Positions 9,701 through 17,918 of a stretch of DNA of 64,000 nt are shown in pieces. Position numbers and translations under genes: made by a program. The stretch's first letter is position 1, and the number at the start of each line of letters is the position of its first letter. Source of the DNA: JACCSI01 sp035575715 (GTDB lineage: Bacteria > Acidobacteriota > Vicinamibacteria > Vicinamibacterales > UBA2999); assembly GCA_035575715.1 (NCBI GenBank), contig DATLXN010000019.1, positions 1 through 64,000 on the forward strand, given 5' to 3'. The notes below the pieces were generated by a model. It saw only the letters and a list, made by a program, of their open reading frames with translations. It did not search any database and was not told where the DNA came from.

Positions 9701-10443
9701 GAGTCGGCACGGTCATCGCCGCTTCCGGGCTCGCGCACCGGCACAATCTGGAACTGATCCAGCGTTTCGATCGACCGCTGTGTCGCTGGATCAAAGCGCC
9801 GAATCGATTCCACCGAGTCGCCGATGAAGTCGATGCGGATGGGCGAGTCTTCGCCGGCAGGGTAGACATCGAGAATGCCGCCGCGCAGCGAGAATTCGCC
9901 GTGTTCGTCGACCGGGTCCTGCCGCTCGTAACCGCCTTGCACCAGTAGATCGGCCAGCGCGAGCGGTTCGATGTCAACGCCGGGGCGCAGATCGAACGAG
10001 GTGGCGAGCACTGATTCAGGCGGCGCGAGTCGAGGCAGTAGCGCCTGTGCTGACGCGACGATGATGCGTGCCGAGCCGAGGGCGGCCGCGTGCAATGCGC
10101 GGGCGCGCGCCGATGTGACACGGAAGTGCGGCGCGAGCGCGCGATACGGATCGACCTGATTCGAGGGAAATGGCAGCACCGCGCGATCGACGATCGCATC
10201 CGGCATCGCCTCAAGGGCGCCGAGAAAGAACCGGACATCACTGGTCGCCGCTTCGAGGTCCGGATCGCCGGGCACCACGTACAACACCACCGCGTCGCGC
10301 GCGGCGTGTGACGCGGCGGCGACCGCCATCGCCTTGGCGGGCGGAGTCAGACCGCTAATCGCGCGCACACGGGCGGTGAGTCCCGCCTTGGCGATTGCGC
10401 TAGTGAGGAGCGAACGGACGGAAAGGGAAGTGGCAGTTGACAC
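6718..10443 (-). CDS. mfd: Transcription-repair coupling factor Mfd
   Basis: 1241 residues. This is the SF2 translocase that removes stalled RNA polymerase and recruits UvrA. In order: a UvrB-homology region, the RNA polymerase interaction domain (about residues 480-560, LKVGDYIVHVDNGIGKF), Walker A GDVGYGKTE near 636, DEEQ near 737, motif VI region QLRGRVGRSDR, and a TRCF C-terminal domain. Three low-complexity inserts coincide with period-7 DNA arrays: about residue 245 (9675-9715), about 350 (9353-9410) and in a long Pro/Gly-rich C-terminal linker (6900-6990). Conserved sequence resumes afterwards and the frame is kept. The 188-bp gap to hldC upstream is filled with hairpin repeats. Confidence 0.95.
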   Translation of the reverse strand: MSTATSLSVRSLLTSAIAKAGLTARVRAISGLTPPAKAMAVAAASHAARDAVVLYVVPGDPDLEAATSDVRFFLGALEAMPDAIVDRAVLPFPSNQVDPYRALAPHFRVTSARARALHAAALGSARIIVASAQALLPRLAPPESVLATSFDLRPGVDIEPLALADLLVQGGYERQDPVDEHGEFSLRGGILDVYPAGEDSPIRIDFIGDSVESIRRFDPATQRSIETLDQFQIVPVREPGSGDDRADSRRPTADFQLQQASSFFDYLRASRQMRLIVSEPEDVHAQVIKWREQIDASFEERTGDKATSSASRERRSPAELLLSWDDVEPYLQTGVALEELTIGDHSDPEHPAPDSKGHPAPGTVHVSSQPAQEFRGRIAEWIADIRQAKERGDTVLFVASTHGRAERTVELLRDYEIRALPAAQADERVEGAVLVAEGLLSRGFRLPSAALQAYAETDIFEEERRRTSTNRKRSLAATFLSDLRDLKVGDYIVHVDNGIGKFVGLKQISVGYGDVVQEFLEVRYHGEDKLFVPVERLDLVQKYTGGAAPSLDRLGGTSWEKAKTKVKKAMRDMAEELLKLYAARRAVPGHTFGADTHWQEEFEGAFEWDLTPDQATAVADIKRDMESSTPMDRLLCGDVGYGKTEVAMRAAFKAVMEGKQVALLAPTTVLAFQHVETLKHRFAAFPVRVDVVNRFRTAQETKAILENVAAGRLDILVGTHRLLSKDVQFRDLGLLIVDEEQRFGVAHKERIKQMRKKVDVLTMTATPIPRTLNMSLVGIRDMSVIETPPKDRLAIQTNVVKFDAQVIGRAIKTEMERGGQVFFVHNRIESIFSMGNLIQRLVPEARVVIGHGQMGEHILEKAMVDFMGHKADVLLSTTIVENGIDIPNANTIIINRADRYGLSQLYQLRGRVGRSDRPAFAYLLIPPEEALSPVARKRLAAIREFSDLGSGFRVAALDLEIRGAGNLLGGEQSGQIDAVGFEMYMKLLEETIRELKGEDLEDDVRAVVNLRIDFRIEESFIPDMNQRLMIYRRIAAARSEDELTKIMEEMRDRYGPPPMAVLNLADYGRIRVLADELGIEGLERDGNVVAIRFREKAKVDPVRLIHMVRDRDDLQLIPPVTLKMDMKKAAAPTPPAPSPAATALKQAHLGRAPGDGAQGRQGSGSRPQAPAPGTGHPPPGTGWRASRRPRAEPAWWTARATAGEVTAGFSKAEILKPKHEDPRASGGILQRVTELLEDLKD
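6900..6990. repeat. Period-7 array inside the 3' part of mfd
   Basis: Words of the type GGTGCCC, GGTGCGG, GGCCTGG and GCCTGAT follow each other at about 7-bp spacing and end in a TGATCCCTG copy. They encode the Gly/Pro-rich linker before the last conserved helix block of Mfd. Confidence 0.65.
9353..9410. repeat. GTGCCGG heptamer array inside mfd
   Basis: GTGCCGG, GTGCCGG and GTGCCCC, then more diverged CAGGTGCCGG words. It is translated in frame as the insert HPAPDSKGHPAPGTVH. The same word is used after the DUF885 gene (47,797-47,825). Confidence 0.7.
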
Positions 10444-10507
10444 GGTACAGACACGTATCCCGGCAACCCATCCGTGGGCCCCGGGGGCAAACGTCTATTG
10501 TCGCTGA

Positions 10508-10630
10508 TCATGGGACCGCTTCGCGGTGGGACCGCTTCACGGTGGGACCGGCGACGCTTCGCGCGCCGGTGGGACGGGCTTGCTTCGCGCGCCCGTAGGG
10601 GGCTCGCCTCGCGGCTCGCCTTCAGACATG
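10508..10630. repeat. Array of GC-rich hairpins joined by TGGGA spacers, between hldC and mfd
   Basis: Reading plus strand: CCGCTTCGCGG, CCGCTTCACGG, a longer CCGGCG...CGCCGG palindrome and a CGGGC...GCCCG palindrome, each separated by TGGGA. A GGCTCGCCTCGCGGCTCGCC hairpin follows. Most loops carry a CTTCGC-type core. This occupies nearly all of the 188-bp gap, so little room is left for a separate mfd promoter. Related arrays lie at 26,975-27,237 and 30,300-30,500. Confidence 0.85.
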
Positions 10631-10631
10631 T

Positions 10632-11102
10632 TCAACGTCGTCGGATTTTGTCGATCAGGTTGGTTGTCGAGTAGCCCTCGGCCAGCGCGATCCGTTCGAC
10701 GCGGCCGCCGCGCGCTTCGACGATGTCGGCGCCGACGATGGTGCCGGGGGCCCAGTCGGCGCCTTTGACCAACACGTCGGGCTGCAGCGCTGCAATGATC
10801 GCGTGCGGCGTGTCTTCGTCGAAGATCACCGTGGCATCGACACACTCCAGTGCCGCCAGGACCTCGGCGCGTTCGTGCTCACCGTTGATCGGCCGGTCCG
10901 ATCCCTTCGCCAGTGCGCGCGTAGAGCGATCGGAGTTGACCGCGACGATCAGCGCATCGCCCAGGCGCCGAGCCTCCTGGAGATAGCGCACGTGGCCCGG
11001 GTGCAAGAGATCGAACACGCCGTTGGTAAAGACGATGCGCTCACCGCGTTGGCGGCGCCCCTCGACCCACCCCGCAGCCTGGTCGCGCGTTAGCACAGGC
11101 AT
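10632..11102 (-). CDS. hldC: D-glycero-beta-D-manno-heptose 1-phosphate adenylyltransferase
   Basis: 156-residue stand-alone nucleotidyltransferase (the RfaE domain II activity) that makes ADP-heptose, the precursor of lipopolysaccharide inner core. The cytidylyltransferase-type signature FTNGVFDLLHPGHVRYL with the HxGH motif lies at about residues 25-40. VNSD and VKGADW blocks and a C-terminal GYSTTNLIDKI follow. No kinase domain is fused. The start ATG overlaps the wzt stop (TGATG), so translation is probably coupled to wzt. Confidence 0.88.
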   Translation of the reverse strand: MPVLTRDQAAGWVEGRRQRGERIVFTNGVFDLLHPGHVRYLQEARRLGDALIVAVNSDRSTRALAKGSDRPINGEHERAEVLAALECVDATVIFDEDTPHAIIAALQPDVLVKGADWAPGTIVGADIVEARGGRVERIALAEGYSTTNLIDKIRRR

Positions 11103-12472
11103 CAGCGATCAGTGACCGGTCGCCGGTCGCCCCGATCACCGATCCCTGATCCCTTCGCCGGCAGGAATCGAATATTCGGCGTGAACGTCCAGTCGTGTTC
11201 GGGCCGATAGATGCCAACGTCTTTGGTGCGAGACTTGACGCGGAAAGTGTAGAGCAGGCGATGGTAGTCGTAGGGATAGCCATCGAGCTTGTGGACCGCA
11301 ACGTCAATCTTATAGGTGCCCTCGACCAGTTCGAGTCGCGCGATTCGGAAGCGGATCTCGCCGTCTCCGCTGATCTGCGCGGGCTGCAATTCTTCGATGT
11401 TGGTATTGGTGCCGTAACAGCAGATGCCGTCGGCGTTGAACAGACCGACACCGAACACGAAGTCGTTGGTCGCCTGATGCGCGCGGGTCTGGACGCGCAC
11501 TTCGAGGGCGTCGCCTGACTGGAAGACGTGACCGGCGGTGCCGTCTGCACCGTGCAGCGACACCTCCGTGATCTCGACTTCGCGCGAACCCCACCGGCCT
11601 TCGGTCGCCTGAAACATATTCGCCGGCGAGTTGACCACGTCCGATGGCTGGTTGCCCTCACTCGATCCGTGCGCGACCTGCGCGACCTTGGTCGCCTCAT
11701 CACGCGCGAGTTGCACTTCCTCGGATTTGCCGACGTCGAGCAGGTAGTTCGCGATGACCCGCTTGGGTTCGCCTTCGCCATGCGTCTTGCCCTTATCCAG
11801 CCACAGGGCACGGTCGCAAAACTTCTCGACCAGATCGAGAGAGTGGGTGACCAGCAGGATAGTTTTGTTGCGGCGGCGGAACTCCGCGAATTTATCGAGG
11901 CACTTGGCGGTGAACGACTGATCGCCGACCGCCAGGACCTCGTCAATCAGCAGCACCTCCGGATCGACGTGAATCGCGACCGCGAAGCCGAGGCGCATAT
12001 ACATGCCCGACGAATAGGTCTTCACCGGCGCGTCGATGAAGTCTTTCAACTCGGCAAACTCGACGATTTCATCAAAGCGGCGCGTGATCTCGCGCTTGGT
12101 CAGGCCGAGCATGATGCCGTTGATGAAAACGTTTTCGCGGCCGGAGATCTCCGGGTGGAAGCCGGCGCCGAGTTCAATCAGGGCAGAGATGCGGCCGTTG
12201 ACCGTGACCGTGCCTTCATTGGGCCGCGTAATCCCGGCCACGCACTTCAACAGCGTCGACTTGCCGGAGCCGTTGCGGCCGATGATCCCGTAGGTGCAGC
12301 CCTTGGGCACGTTGAAGGTCACGCCGCGCAGTGCCGGAAAGGTCTCGTCAGGCTGCAGGTCGCGGATCAGGCTGCCTTTGAGCAGGGCCGATTTGAGCGT
12401 CGCGAACTGATTCCTCCGCGCATACCGGCGGTAGACCTTCGCGACGTTGACGACTTCGATGGCGTTGGTCAT
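11102..12472 (-). CDS. wzt: Polysaccharide ABC exporter, ATP-binding subunit (Wzt-like)
   Basis: 456 residues. The ABC domain at about 1-245 shows Walker A GRNGSGKST, the Walker B region PEVLLIDEVLAVGD and an H-loop VTHSLD. A C-terminal Wzt-type carbohydrate-binding beta-sandwich at about 280-440 recognises the modified end of the glycan. The last residues (GSGIGDRGDRRPVTDR) are encoded by a period-7 array (11,103-11,157) and are probably not functional. It works with the permease encoded just upstream. Confidence 0.9.
   Translation of the reverse strand: MTNAIEVVNVAKVYRRYARRNQFATLKSALLKGSLIRDLQPDETFPALRGVTFNVPKGCTYGIIGRNGSGKSTLLKCVAGITRPNEGTVTVNGRISALIELGAGFHPEISGRENVFINGIMLGLTKREITRRFDEIVEFAELKDFIDAPVKTYSSGMYMRLGFAVAIHVDPEVLLIDEVLAVGDQSFTAKCLDKFAEFRRRNKTILLVTHSLDLVEKFCDRALWLDKGKTHGEGEPKRVIANYLLDVGKSEEVQLARDEATKVAQVAHGSSEGNQPSDVVNSPANMFQATEGRWGSREVEITEVSLHGADGTAGHVFQSGDALEVRVQTRAHQATNDFVFGVGLFNADGICCYGTNTNIEELQPAQISGDGEIRFRIARLELVEGTYKIDVAVHKLDGYPYDYHRLLYTFRVKSRTKDVGIYRPEHDWTFTPNIRFLPAKGSGIGDRGDRRPVTDR
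11103..11157. repeat. Period-7 array forming the 3' end of wzt
   Basis: GATCAGTGACCGGTCGCCGG, then CGATCACCGATCCCTGATCCC: mixed GGGATCA and GGTCGCC words. The array carries the stop codon of wzt and supplies its last 15 or so codons. Confidence 0.7.
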
Positions 12473-12565
12473 GGCAAAAGGTACGGTGCGCGGAAACGCG
12501 GAAACGCGGAATTAGAATTTAACCAAAACGGTTTTTGGTACTTCTGTGATTCCGTGCATCGTAGG
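12473..12565. repeat. GCGGAAAC period-8 repeat in the wzm-wzt gap
   Basis: About two and a half copies of GCGGAAAC lie at 12,488-12,511, immediately before the wzt start. The remaining sequence to the wzm stop is AT-rich and shows no further feature that I can support. Confidence 0.6.
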
Positions 12566-13360
12566 TTAAACCTCTTCTTCAAAGCTGTCTCGCAACCGAT
12601 CAAACACGAAGTAGCCGGCAAGGAACACAAATACCGAGGCGCCCAGCAGCGCGATCAGCCACTTCCAGTGGCCATGCGGGCCCGGGTAGAACAGTACCTC
12701 CTGGTAGGAGATGGCCAGGTGCGTCATCGGGTTGATGTTGAGCAGCCAGCGGTAGGCCTCCGGCGCCTGGGACATCGGATAGATGATCGGCGTGGCGAAA
12801 AACCACAGCGTCATCAAGTTACCGAGGATGTCCTTGAGGTCGCGGAAGTGTACGGTCAGCGCCGCAACCATCAGGCAGAGTCCGAGTAGCAAGAACAACT
12901 GCACAAAGATAATCACCGGGAACCACAGGAGCTCCAGCGGATCGATCGGGCGCTGATAGTAGAGAAGAAAGCCGACCAGGATCGGCAGCCCGAGAAAGAA
13001 ATGCGCCATGTTCGCGAACACGGTGACGATCGGCAGCACTTCTGCCGGGAACAGGACCTTCTTAATCAGGTTGCCGCCAGAGATCAGCACGTTCGACGAT
13101 TCGAGAATCGACGAAGAGAACCAGGTCCACGGCAAGATGCCGCAAAACATGAACAACGCATAGGGCTGGAGCACTTGCGCCTGCGAGTTGGGCAGAACGG
13201 TCGTGAAGACGAAGGAATAGATCAGCAGCAGCAGCAGCGGGTTAATGAACGACCAGAAAAACCCGAGGACCGAGCCGCGATAGCGCGCTTTGAGATCACG
13301 CGCGACCAGCGTCTGGATCAGGCCGCGGTAACGGAACAGAGCGGCGAGGTGGTGGAACAT
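12566..13360 (-). CDS. wzm: Polysaccharide ABC exporter, permease subunit (Wzm/TagG-like)
   Basis: 264-residue ABC-2 type permease with about six hydrophobic segments. The amphipathic N-terminus LVARDLKARYRGSVLGFFWSF is the typical ABC-2 start, and the NPMTHL block precedes the last helices. It forms a channel with the downstream Wzt protein for export of an undecaprenyl-linked polysaccharide such as O-antigen. The gap to wzt is 93 bp and holds a short period-8 repeat. Upstream lies the strongest GGGATCA array of the window. Confidence 0.88.
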   Translation of the reverse strand: MFHHLAALFRYRGLIQTLVARDLKARYRGSVLGFFWSFINPLLLLLIYSFVFTTVLPNSQAQVLQPYALFMFCGILPWTWFSSSILESSNVLISGGNLIKKVLFPAEVLPIVTVFANMAHFFLGLPILVGFLLYYQRPIDPLELLWFPVIIFVQLFLLLGLCLMVAALTVHFRDLKDILGNLMTLWFFATPIIYPMSQAPEAYRWLLNINPMTHLAISYQEVLFYPGPHGHWKWLIALLGASVFVFLAGYFVFDRLRDSFEEEV

Positions 13361-13364
13361 TTAA

Positions 13365-13402
13365 CAGGGATCAGGGATCAGGGATCAGGGATCAGGGATC
13401 AG
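13365..13402. repeat. Five perfect GGGATCA heptamers between atpC and wzm
   Basis: GGGATCA occurs in tandem at 13,367, 13,374, 13,381, 13,388 and 13,395. It is the cleanest example of the family and has no palindromic arm or protein-coding role. It sits just upstream of the wzm start at 13,360. Confidence 0.95.
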
Positions 13403-13446
13403 AACGGGGATTCCGCAGATTTACTGACCCCCGATCACTTCCCGCA

Positions 13447-13866
13447 TCAATGAGACACCCCGCGTCTGGTTTCGGCCTGCAGTTGCTGCAGCGTCTTGAG
13501 CAGCGACAAGCGCGCGCGTTCGAAGTCCATTTCCATGGGCATCGCGCCCATCATTTCTTCGGCGCGAGCCATGCCGGCCGTGGCGCGGGTTTCGTCAAGG
13601 TCTTCGGCGCGCTCGGCGACCTGCGCGATCACGGTGACGCGATCCGGCAGCACCTCAGCAAACCCCACCGACACCGCTAGGAAATGCTTCTCAGTCCCCT
13701 GCCGATACCACATCGTCCCCGTCCGCAAGCCGGCGAACAGCGGCGTATGGCCGGGCAGCACGCCAAAGTCGCCTTCCTGGCCCGGCATCGACACTTCGTC
13801 GACTTCGTGCGAGAACGACTGATCCGGGGTGACGATGTTGAGTGCGATCTTTGTGGGTAAAGCCAC
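13447..13866 (-). CDS. atpC: ATP synthase epsilon subunit
   Basis: 139 residues. The N-terminal beta-sandwich (IVTPDQ, VSMPGQEGDFGVLPGHTPL) is followed by a helical hairpin. It is part of the F1 central stalk that couples rotation to catalysis and can inhibit ATPase activity. It lies 2 bp after atpD and is the last gene of the ATP synthase run. Confidence 0.92.
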   Translation of the reverse strand: MALPTKIALNIVTPDQSFSHEVDEVSMPGQEGDFGVLPGHTPLFAGLRTGTMWYRQGTEKHFLAVSVGFAEVLPDRVTVIAQVAERAEDLDETRATAGMARAEEMMGAMPMEMDFERARLSLLKTLQQLQAETRRGVSH

Positions 13867-13868
13867 TT

Positions 13869-15317
13869 CTAGTTCTTCATCGACTTGGCGTTCTCGAGGA
13901 CTTCTTCGATCGTGCCCTGCAGGTAGAACGCCTGTTCCGGCACGCCGTCGTGTTTGCCCTCGGCGATTTCCTTGAAGCCCTTGATCGTGTCAGCGATCGA
14001 CACGTACTTGCCTTCGCGTCCGGTGAACTGTGACGCGACGAAGAACGGCTGCGACAGGAAGCGCTGGATCTTACGGGCGCGCGTTACGGCGAGCTTGTCT
14101 TCTTCCGACAACTCGTCGATACCGAGAATCGCGATGATGTCCTGCAGGTCCTTGTAGCGCTGAAGAATCTGCTTCACCTGGCGCGCGACGTTGTAATGCT
14201 CTTCGCCAAGGACGCGCGGGTCGAGAATGCGCGATGTCGAGGCGAGCGGATCGACCGCCGGATAAATCCCCAGTTCGGCAATTTGACGCGACAAGTTGGT
14301 CGTGGCATCCAAGTGCGCGAAGGTCGTCGCCGGTGCGGGGTCGGTGTAATCGTCGGCGGGCACATAGATCGCCTGAACCGACGTAATCGAACCCTTCTTG
14401 GTCGAGGTGATGCGTTCCTGCAACTCGCCCATCTCGGTCAAGAGCGTCGGCTGGTAACCGACCGCGCTCGGCATACGGCCAAGCAGTGCCGACACTTCCG
14501 AGCCCGCCTGGGTGAAGCGGAAGATGTTGTCGATGAACAGCAGCACGTCTTTGCCTTCCGCGTCGCGGAAGTATTCGGCGACGGTGAGCGCCGACAGGCC
14601 GACGCGCTGACGCGCACCCGGCGGTTCCGTCATCTGGCCGTAGACCAGCGCGGCGCGCGACTTACTCGGGTCATCAACGTTGATCACGCCCGACTCCTGG
14701 AATTCCAACCAGAGGTCGTTGCCTTCGCGCGTGCGTTCACCGACACCGCCGAACACCGATACACCACCGTGCTTGAGCGCAATGTTGTGAATCAGCTCCA
14801 TGATGATGACCGTCTTGCCAACGCCGGCACCGCCGAACAATCCGATCTTGCCGCCGGTGAGATATGGCTCGAGCAGGTCGATGACCTTGATCCCGGTCTC
14901 GAACATCTTCAGTTCAGTCGACTGCTGTTCGAGGGTCGGCGCTGGGCGGTGAATCGGCCAGTGCTCGGTCGCGTTGACAGGCCGATCCGGGTAGTCAACC
15001 GGCTCGCCAAGCACATTCAACACGCGGCCAAGCGTCGCCGCCCCGACCGGCACAGTGATCGGCGCCCCGCTGTCCTCGGCGGTCATGCCCCGCTGCAGCC
15101 CATCGGTCGGCTTCATTGCGACGGCGCGCACCCGGCCTTCGCCCAGGTGCTGCTGCACTTCGCAGACGATGTCGACTTTGGCGCCGCCGGGGACGCTGCC
15201 GCTGATCCGGATGGCATTGTAAATATTGGGAAGATGACCGGCCTCGAACTCCACGTCGACGACGGGGCCGATGACCTGAATGACTCTTCCGATTGCCGCT
15301 ACGCTCGCTGTTGCCAT
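13869..15317 (-). CDS. atpD: ATP synthase beta subunit
   Basis: 482 residues, the usual length. This is the catalytic F1 subunit. P-loop GGAGVGKTV near residue 165, the GERTREGNDL block, FIDNIFRFTQAGSEVSALLG and the DELSEEDKL motif are all present. It follows atpG with a 77-bp gap that contains a degenerate short-word repeat (GGCGCCTGGGGCCTGATCCC). Confidence 0.97.
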   Translation of the reverse strand: MATASVAAIGRVIQVIGPVVDVEFEAGHLPNIYNAIRISGSVPGGAKVDIVCEVQQHLGEGRVRAVAMKPTDGLQRGMTAEDSGAPITVPVGAATLGRVLNVLGEPVDYPDRPVNATEHWPIHRPAPTLEQQSTELKMFETGIKVIDLLEPYLTGGKIGLFGGAGVGKTVIIMELIHNIALKHGGVSVFGGVGERTREGNDLWLEFQESGVINVDDPSKSRAALVYGQMTEPPGARQRVGLSALTVAEYFRDAEGKDVLLFIDNIFRFTQAGSEVSALLGRMPSAVGYQPTLLTEMGELQERITSTKKGSITSVQAIYVPADDYTDPAPATTFAHLDATTNLSRQIAELGIYPAVDPLASTSRILDPRVLGEEHYNVARQVKQILQRYKDLQDIIAILGIDELSEEDKLAVTRARKIQRFLSQPFFVASQFTGREGKYVSIADTIKGFKEIAEGKHDGVPEQAFYLQGTIEEVLENAKSMKN

Positions 15318-15394
15318 AACTTGTCGCTCGCTATCGCTCGCTCTTATTTAGAACTGCCCTTGGCGCCTGGGGCCTGATCCCCGAGGCATGGCTT

Positions 15395-16279
15395 CTAAAC
15401 CGCCTTCGCCCCCGCCACAATCTCGATAATCTCGCGCGTGATCGCGGCCTGACGAACTTTGTTCATATATAACGTCAACCGATCGACCATCTCGCGGGCG
15501 TTGCGCGTGGCGCTATCCATCGCGGTCATGCGCGCCGCGTGTTCCGCCGCCGACGATTCCAGCAGCGCGCGATTGACCTGGACCGCGACGTGGAACGGCA
15601 AAAACGTGCTGAGCAGTTCTTCCGGCGTCGGTTCAAACAGGTAGTCGATGCTGGCGGAGTCGGTGATCTTGGTGCCGTCGGCGTTTTCAGTGCCGGCCAG
15701 GTTGGCAATCGGCAGGAGCCGTTCGACCACCACACGCTGCACCATCACCGAACGGAATTCGTTGTAGACGAGATAAACCGAGCCGACGTCGCCGTCGACA
15801 AATTCCTTGATCGCCGTGTTGGCGATCGCCTGCGCGTGACTCCACTTGACTTGCTGAAACAGGCCGACCTCTTCGTAGCGGACATCGAAGCCGCGGCGCA
15901 TGAAGAAGTCGCGGCCTTTGCGGCCGACCAACGCGAGGGCAATCTCCTGCCCGGGATCCTTCGGGCGCTGCGAGATAAATTCGGCCGCGCCCTTGATCAC
16001 GTTGGCGTTGAAGCTGCCCGACAGCCCGCGATCGGCGGTGATCACGATGAGCAGCGTCCGGCCGGCTTTTTCCTGCAGCAGCGGATGCCTCGACGACTCG
16101 GTACGCGAGGCGAGGTTATTGAAGACGCGCAGCATCTCCTGCGCGTAGGGGCGGCTGCGCAGAATGCGTTCCTGGGCGCGACGCAGCTTCGAGGACGAGA
16201 CCATTTTCATGGCCTTGGTAATCTGCTGCGTCGATTTCACCGCGCGGACGCGGCGCCTGATGTCAAGTAGTGAGGGCAT
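15395..16279 (-). CDS. atpG: ATP synthase gamma subunit
   Basis: 294 residues. This is the rotating central shaft. The N-terminal helix MPSLLDIRRRVRAVKSTQQITKAMKMVS and the C-terminal helix NKVRQAAITREIIEIVAGA are the conserved coiled-coil pair. An array of GTCGGTC heptamers lies directly upstream of its start (16,280-16,308). Confidence 0.95.
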   Translation of the reverse strand: MPSLLDIRRRVRAVKSTQQITKAMKMVSSSKLRRAQERILRSRPYAQEMLRVFNNLASRTESSRHPLLQEKAGRTLLIVITADRGLSGSFNANVIKGAAEFISQRPKDPGQEIALALVGRKGRDFFMRRGFDVRYEEVGLFQQVKWSHAQAIANTAIKEFVDGDVGSVYLVYNEFRSVMVQRVVVERLLPIANLAGTENADGTKITDSASIDYLFEPTPEELLSTFLPFHVAVQVNRALLESSAAEHAARMTAMDSATRNAREMVDRLTLYMNKVRQAAITREIIEIVAGAKAV

Positions 16280-16308
16280 GTCAGTCGTCGGTCGTCGGTC
16301 GTCGGTGG
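16280..16308. repeat. GTCGGTC heptamer array between atpA and atpG
   Basis: GTCAGTC, GTCGGTC, GTCGGTC, GTCGGTG: four consecutive 7-mers in the short gap of the ATP synthase operon, ending at the atpG start codon. Confidence 0.85.
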
Positions 16309-16328
16309 CCGAAGGGGCGTCGGGTCAT

Positions 16329-17864
16329 TTACGCGGGCGCTCCGGCTGCTCGCGACGCCGCGAACTGCTCATTGAACTCTTTGATCGCCGCATTCAGGCT
16401 CGCCTTGATCTCGTCGTCCAGATTCTTCTTCTCCTTGATCGAGCCGAGGAGATTGGCGAACCGGGTTTCGAGGAAGCGGTGGAACTCTTCCTCGTAGAGG
16501 CGGACCTGATCGACCGGGACCTGGTCGAGCAGACCCTGGGTGCCCGCATACATGATCGCGACCTGCTTCTCGACCGGAATCGGTCGATACTGCGGCTGCT
16601 TCAGCAACTCAACCAGACGCGCGCCGCGATTGAGCTGGCGCTGCGTAGCCTGGTCCAGGTCGCTGCTGCCAAACTGCGCGAACGCGGCCAGCTCGCGATA
16701 CTGCGCGAGGTCGAGACGCAGCGTGCCGGCCACCTGGCGCATAGCTTTGATCTGCGCCGAGCCGCCGACCCGTGACACCGAGTTGCCGACGTTGATCGCC
16801 GGACGCACGCCCTGGTTGAACAGGTCGGCTTCCAGGAAGATCTGGCCGTCGGTAATCGAGATGACGTTGGTCGGAATGTAGGCGGACAAATCGCCGGCCT
16901 GCGTTTCGATGATCGGGAGCGAGGTCAACGATCCGCCGCCCAGCGCGTCGTTCAACTTCGCCGCACGCTCCAGCAAACGCGAGTGCAGATAGAAGACGTC
17001 GCCGGGATACGCCTCGCGGCCGGGCGGACGACGCAGGAGCAGCGAGATTTCGCGATACGCCTGCGCGTGCTTGGACAGGTCGTCGTAAATCAGCAGCGCG
17101 TGACGGCCGCTGTCGCGGAAGAACTCGCCCATCGCGGTCGCCGAGTACGGGCTGATGTAGAGCATCGGCGCCGAGTCGGATGCCGCTGCCGCGACGATGA
17201 TGCTGTAGCGGAGGGCGTCGTTCTCTTCGAGGGTGCGGACCAACTGCGCGATGGTCGACTGCTTCTGACCAATCGCGTTGTAGATGCAGATGACGCCGGT
17301 TTCCTTCTGATTGAGAATCGTGTCGAGCGCCACGGCGGTCTTGCCGGTCTGACGGTCGCCGATGATCAACTCGCGCTGGCCACGGCCGATCGGCACCATG
17401 CCGTCAATCGCCTTGAGGCCGGTCTGCATCGGTTCGCGCACCGGCTGCCGATCAACGACGCCGGGAGCGAGACGTTCGATGGGTGAGAACTGCTTGGTGA
17501 GAATCGGACCCTTGCCGTCGAGCGGACGACCGAGCCCGTCGACGACGCGACCAAGGAGTTCGTCGCCCACCGGCACCGAGATGATTCTTCCGGTGCGCTT
17601 GACCGGGTCGCCTTCTTTGATCTGGCGGTACTCGCCGAGCAAGACGCAGCCGACGCTGTCCTCTTCCAGGTTGAGCGCGATGCCGGTGACCCCATGTGGG
17701 AACTCGAGCATCTCACCGGACATGGCGCGTTCGCAGCCATGCAACCGGGCAATGCCGTCGCCAAGCGTCGTCACCGTGCCGACTTCCGCGACGTCAACGT
17801 CGACAGCGAAGCTGCCGATTTGCTCGCGAATGATTTTGGAAATTTCGTCTGCTTTTAGGTCCAT
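16329..17864 (-). CDS. atpA: ATP synthase alpha subunit
   Basis: 511 residues from the ATG at 17,864 (MDLKADEISKIIREQI, the usual alpha start). An in-frame ATG at 17,915 would add KSGISDQGSLLP, which is only translated GGGATCA array, so I reject it. P-loop GDRQTGKTA, the ALDTILNQK block and SRVGG are visible. The subunit forms the non-catalytic alternating position of the F1 hexamer. Confidence 0.96.
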   Translation of the reverse strand: MDLKADEISKIIREQIGSFAVDVDVAEVGTVTTLGDGIARLHGCERAMSGEMLEFPHGVTGIALNLEEDSVGCVLLGEYRQIKEGDPVKRTGRIISVPVGDELLGRVVDGLGRPLDGKGPILTKQFSPIERLAPGVVDRQPVREPMQTGLKAIDGMVPIGRGQRELIIGDRQTGKTAVALDTILNQKETGVICIYNAIGQKQSTIAQLVRTLEENDALRYSIIVAAAASDSAPMLYISPYSATAMGEFFRDSGRHALLIYDDLSKHAQAYREISLLLRRPPGREAYPGDVFYLHSRLLERAAKLNDALGGGSLTSLPIIETQAGDLSAYIPTNVISITDGQIFLEADLFNQGVRPAINVGNSVSRVGGSAQIKAMRQVAGTLRLDLAQYRELAAFAQFGSSDLDQATQRQLNRGARLVELLKQPQYRPIPVEKQVAIMYAGTQGLLDQVPVDQVRLYEEEFHRFLETRFANLLGSIKEKKNLDDEIKASLNAAIKEFNEQFAASRAAGAPA

Positions 17865-17882
17865 CTTTGTCTCTGCAGGGAG

Positions 17883-17912
17883 CAGTGATCCCTGATCACT
17901 GATCCCTGACTT
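17883..17912. repeat. GGGATCA-type array between atpH and atpA
   Basis: AGTGATCCCTGATCACTGATCCCTGA: four words of the TGATCCC type at 7-8 bp spacing in the 54-bp atpH-atpA gap. Confidence 0.8.
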
Positions 17913-17918
17913 CAATCG

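Noticed and set aside
10474..10674. Small plus-strand protein in the hldC-mfd gap
   Set aside because: Its residues are only the translated hairpin array. There is no ribosome-binding site or family similarity.
13365..13402. CRISPR array
   Set aside because: The unit is 7 bp with no spacers. No cas genes are in the window.
17865..17915. AtpA start at 17,915
   Set aside because: The added residues are translated GGGATCA repeat. The ATG at 17,864 matches the usual alpha-subunit start.
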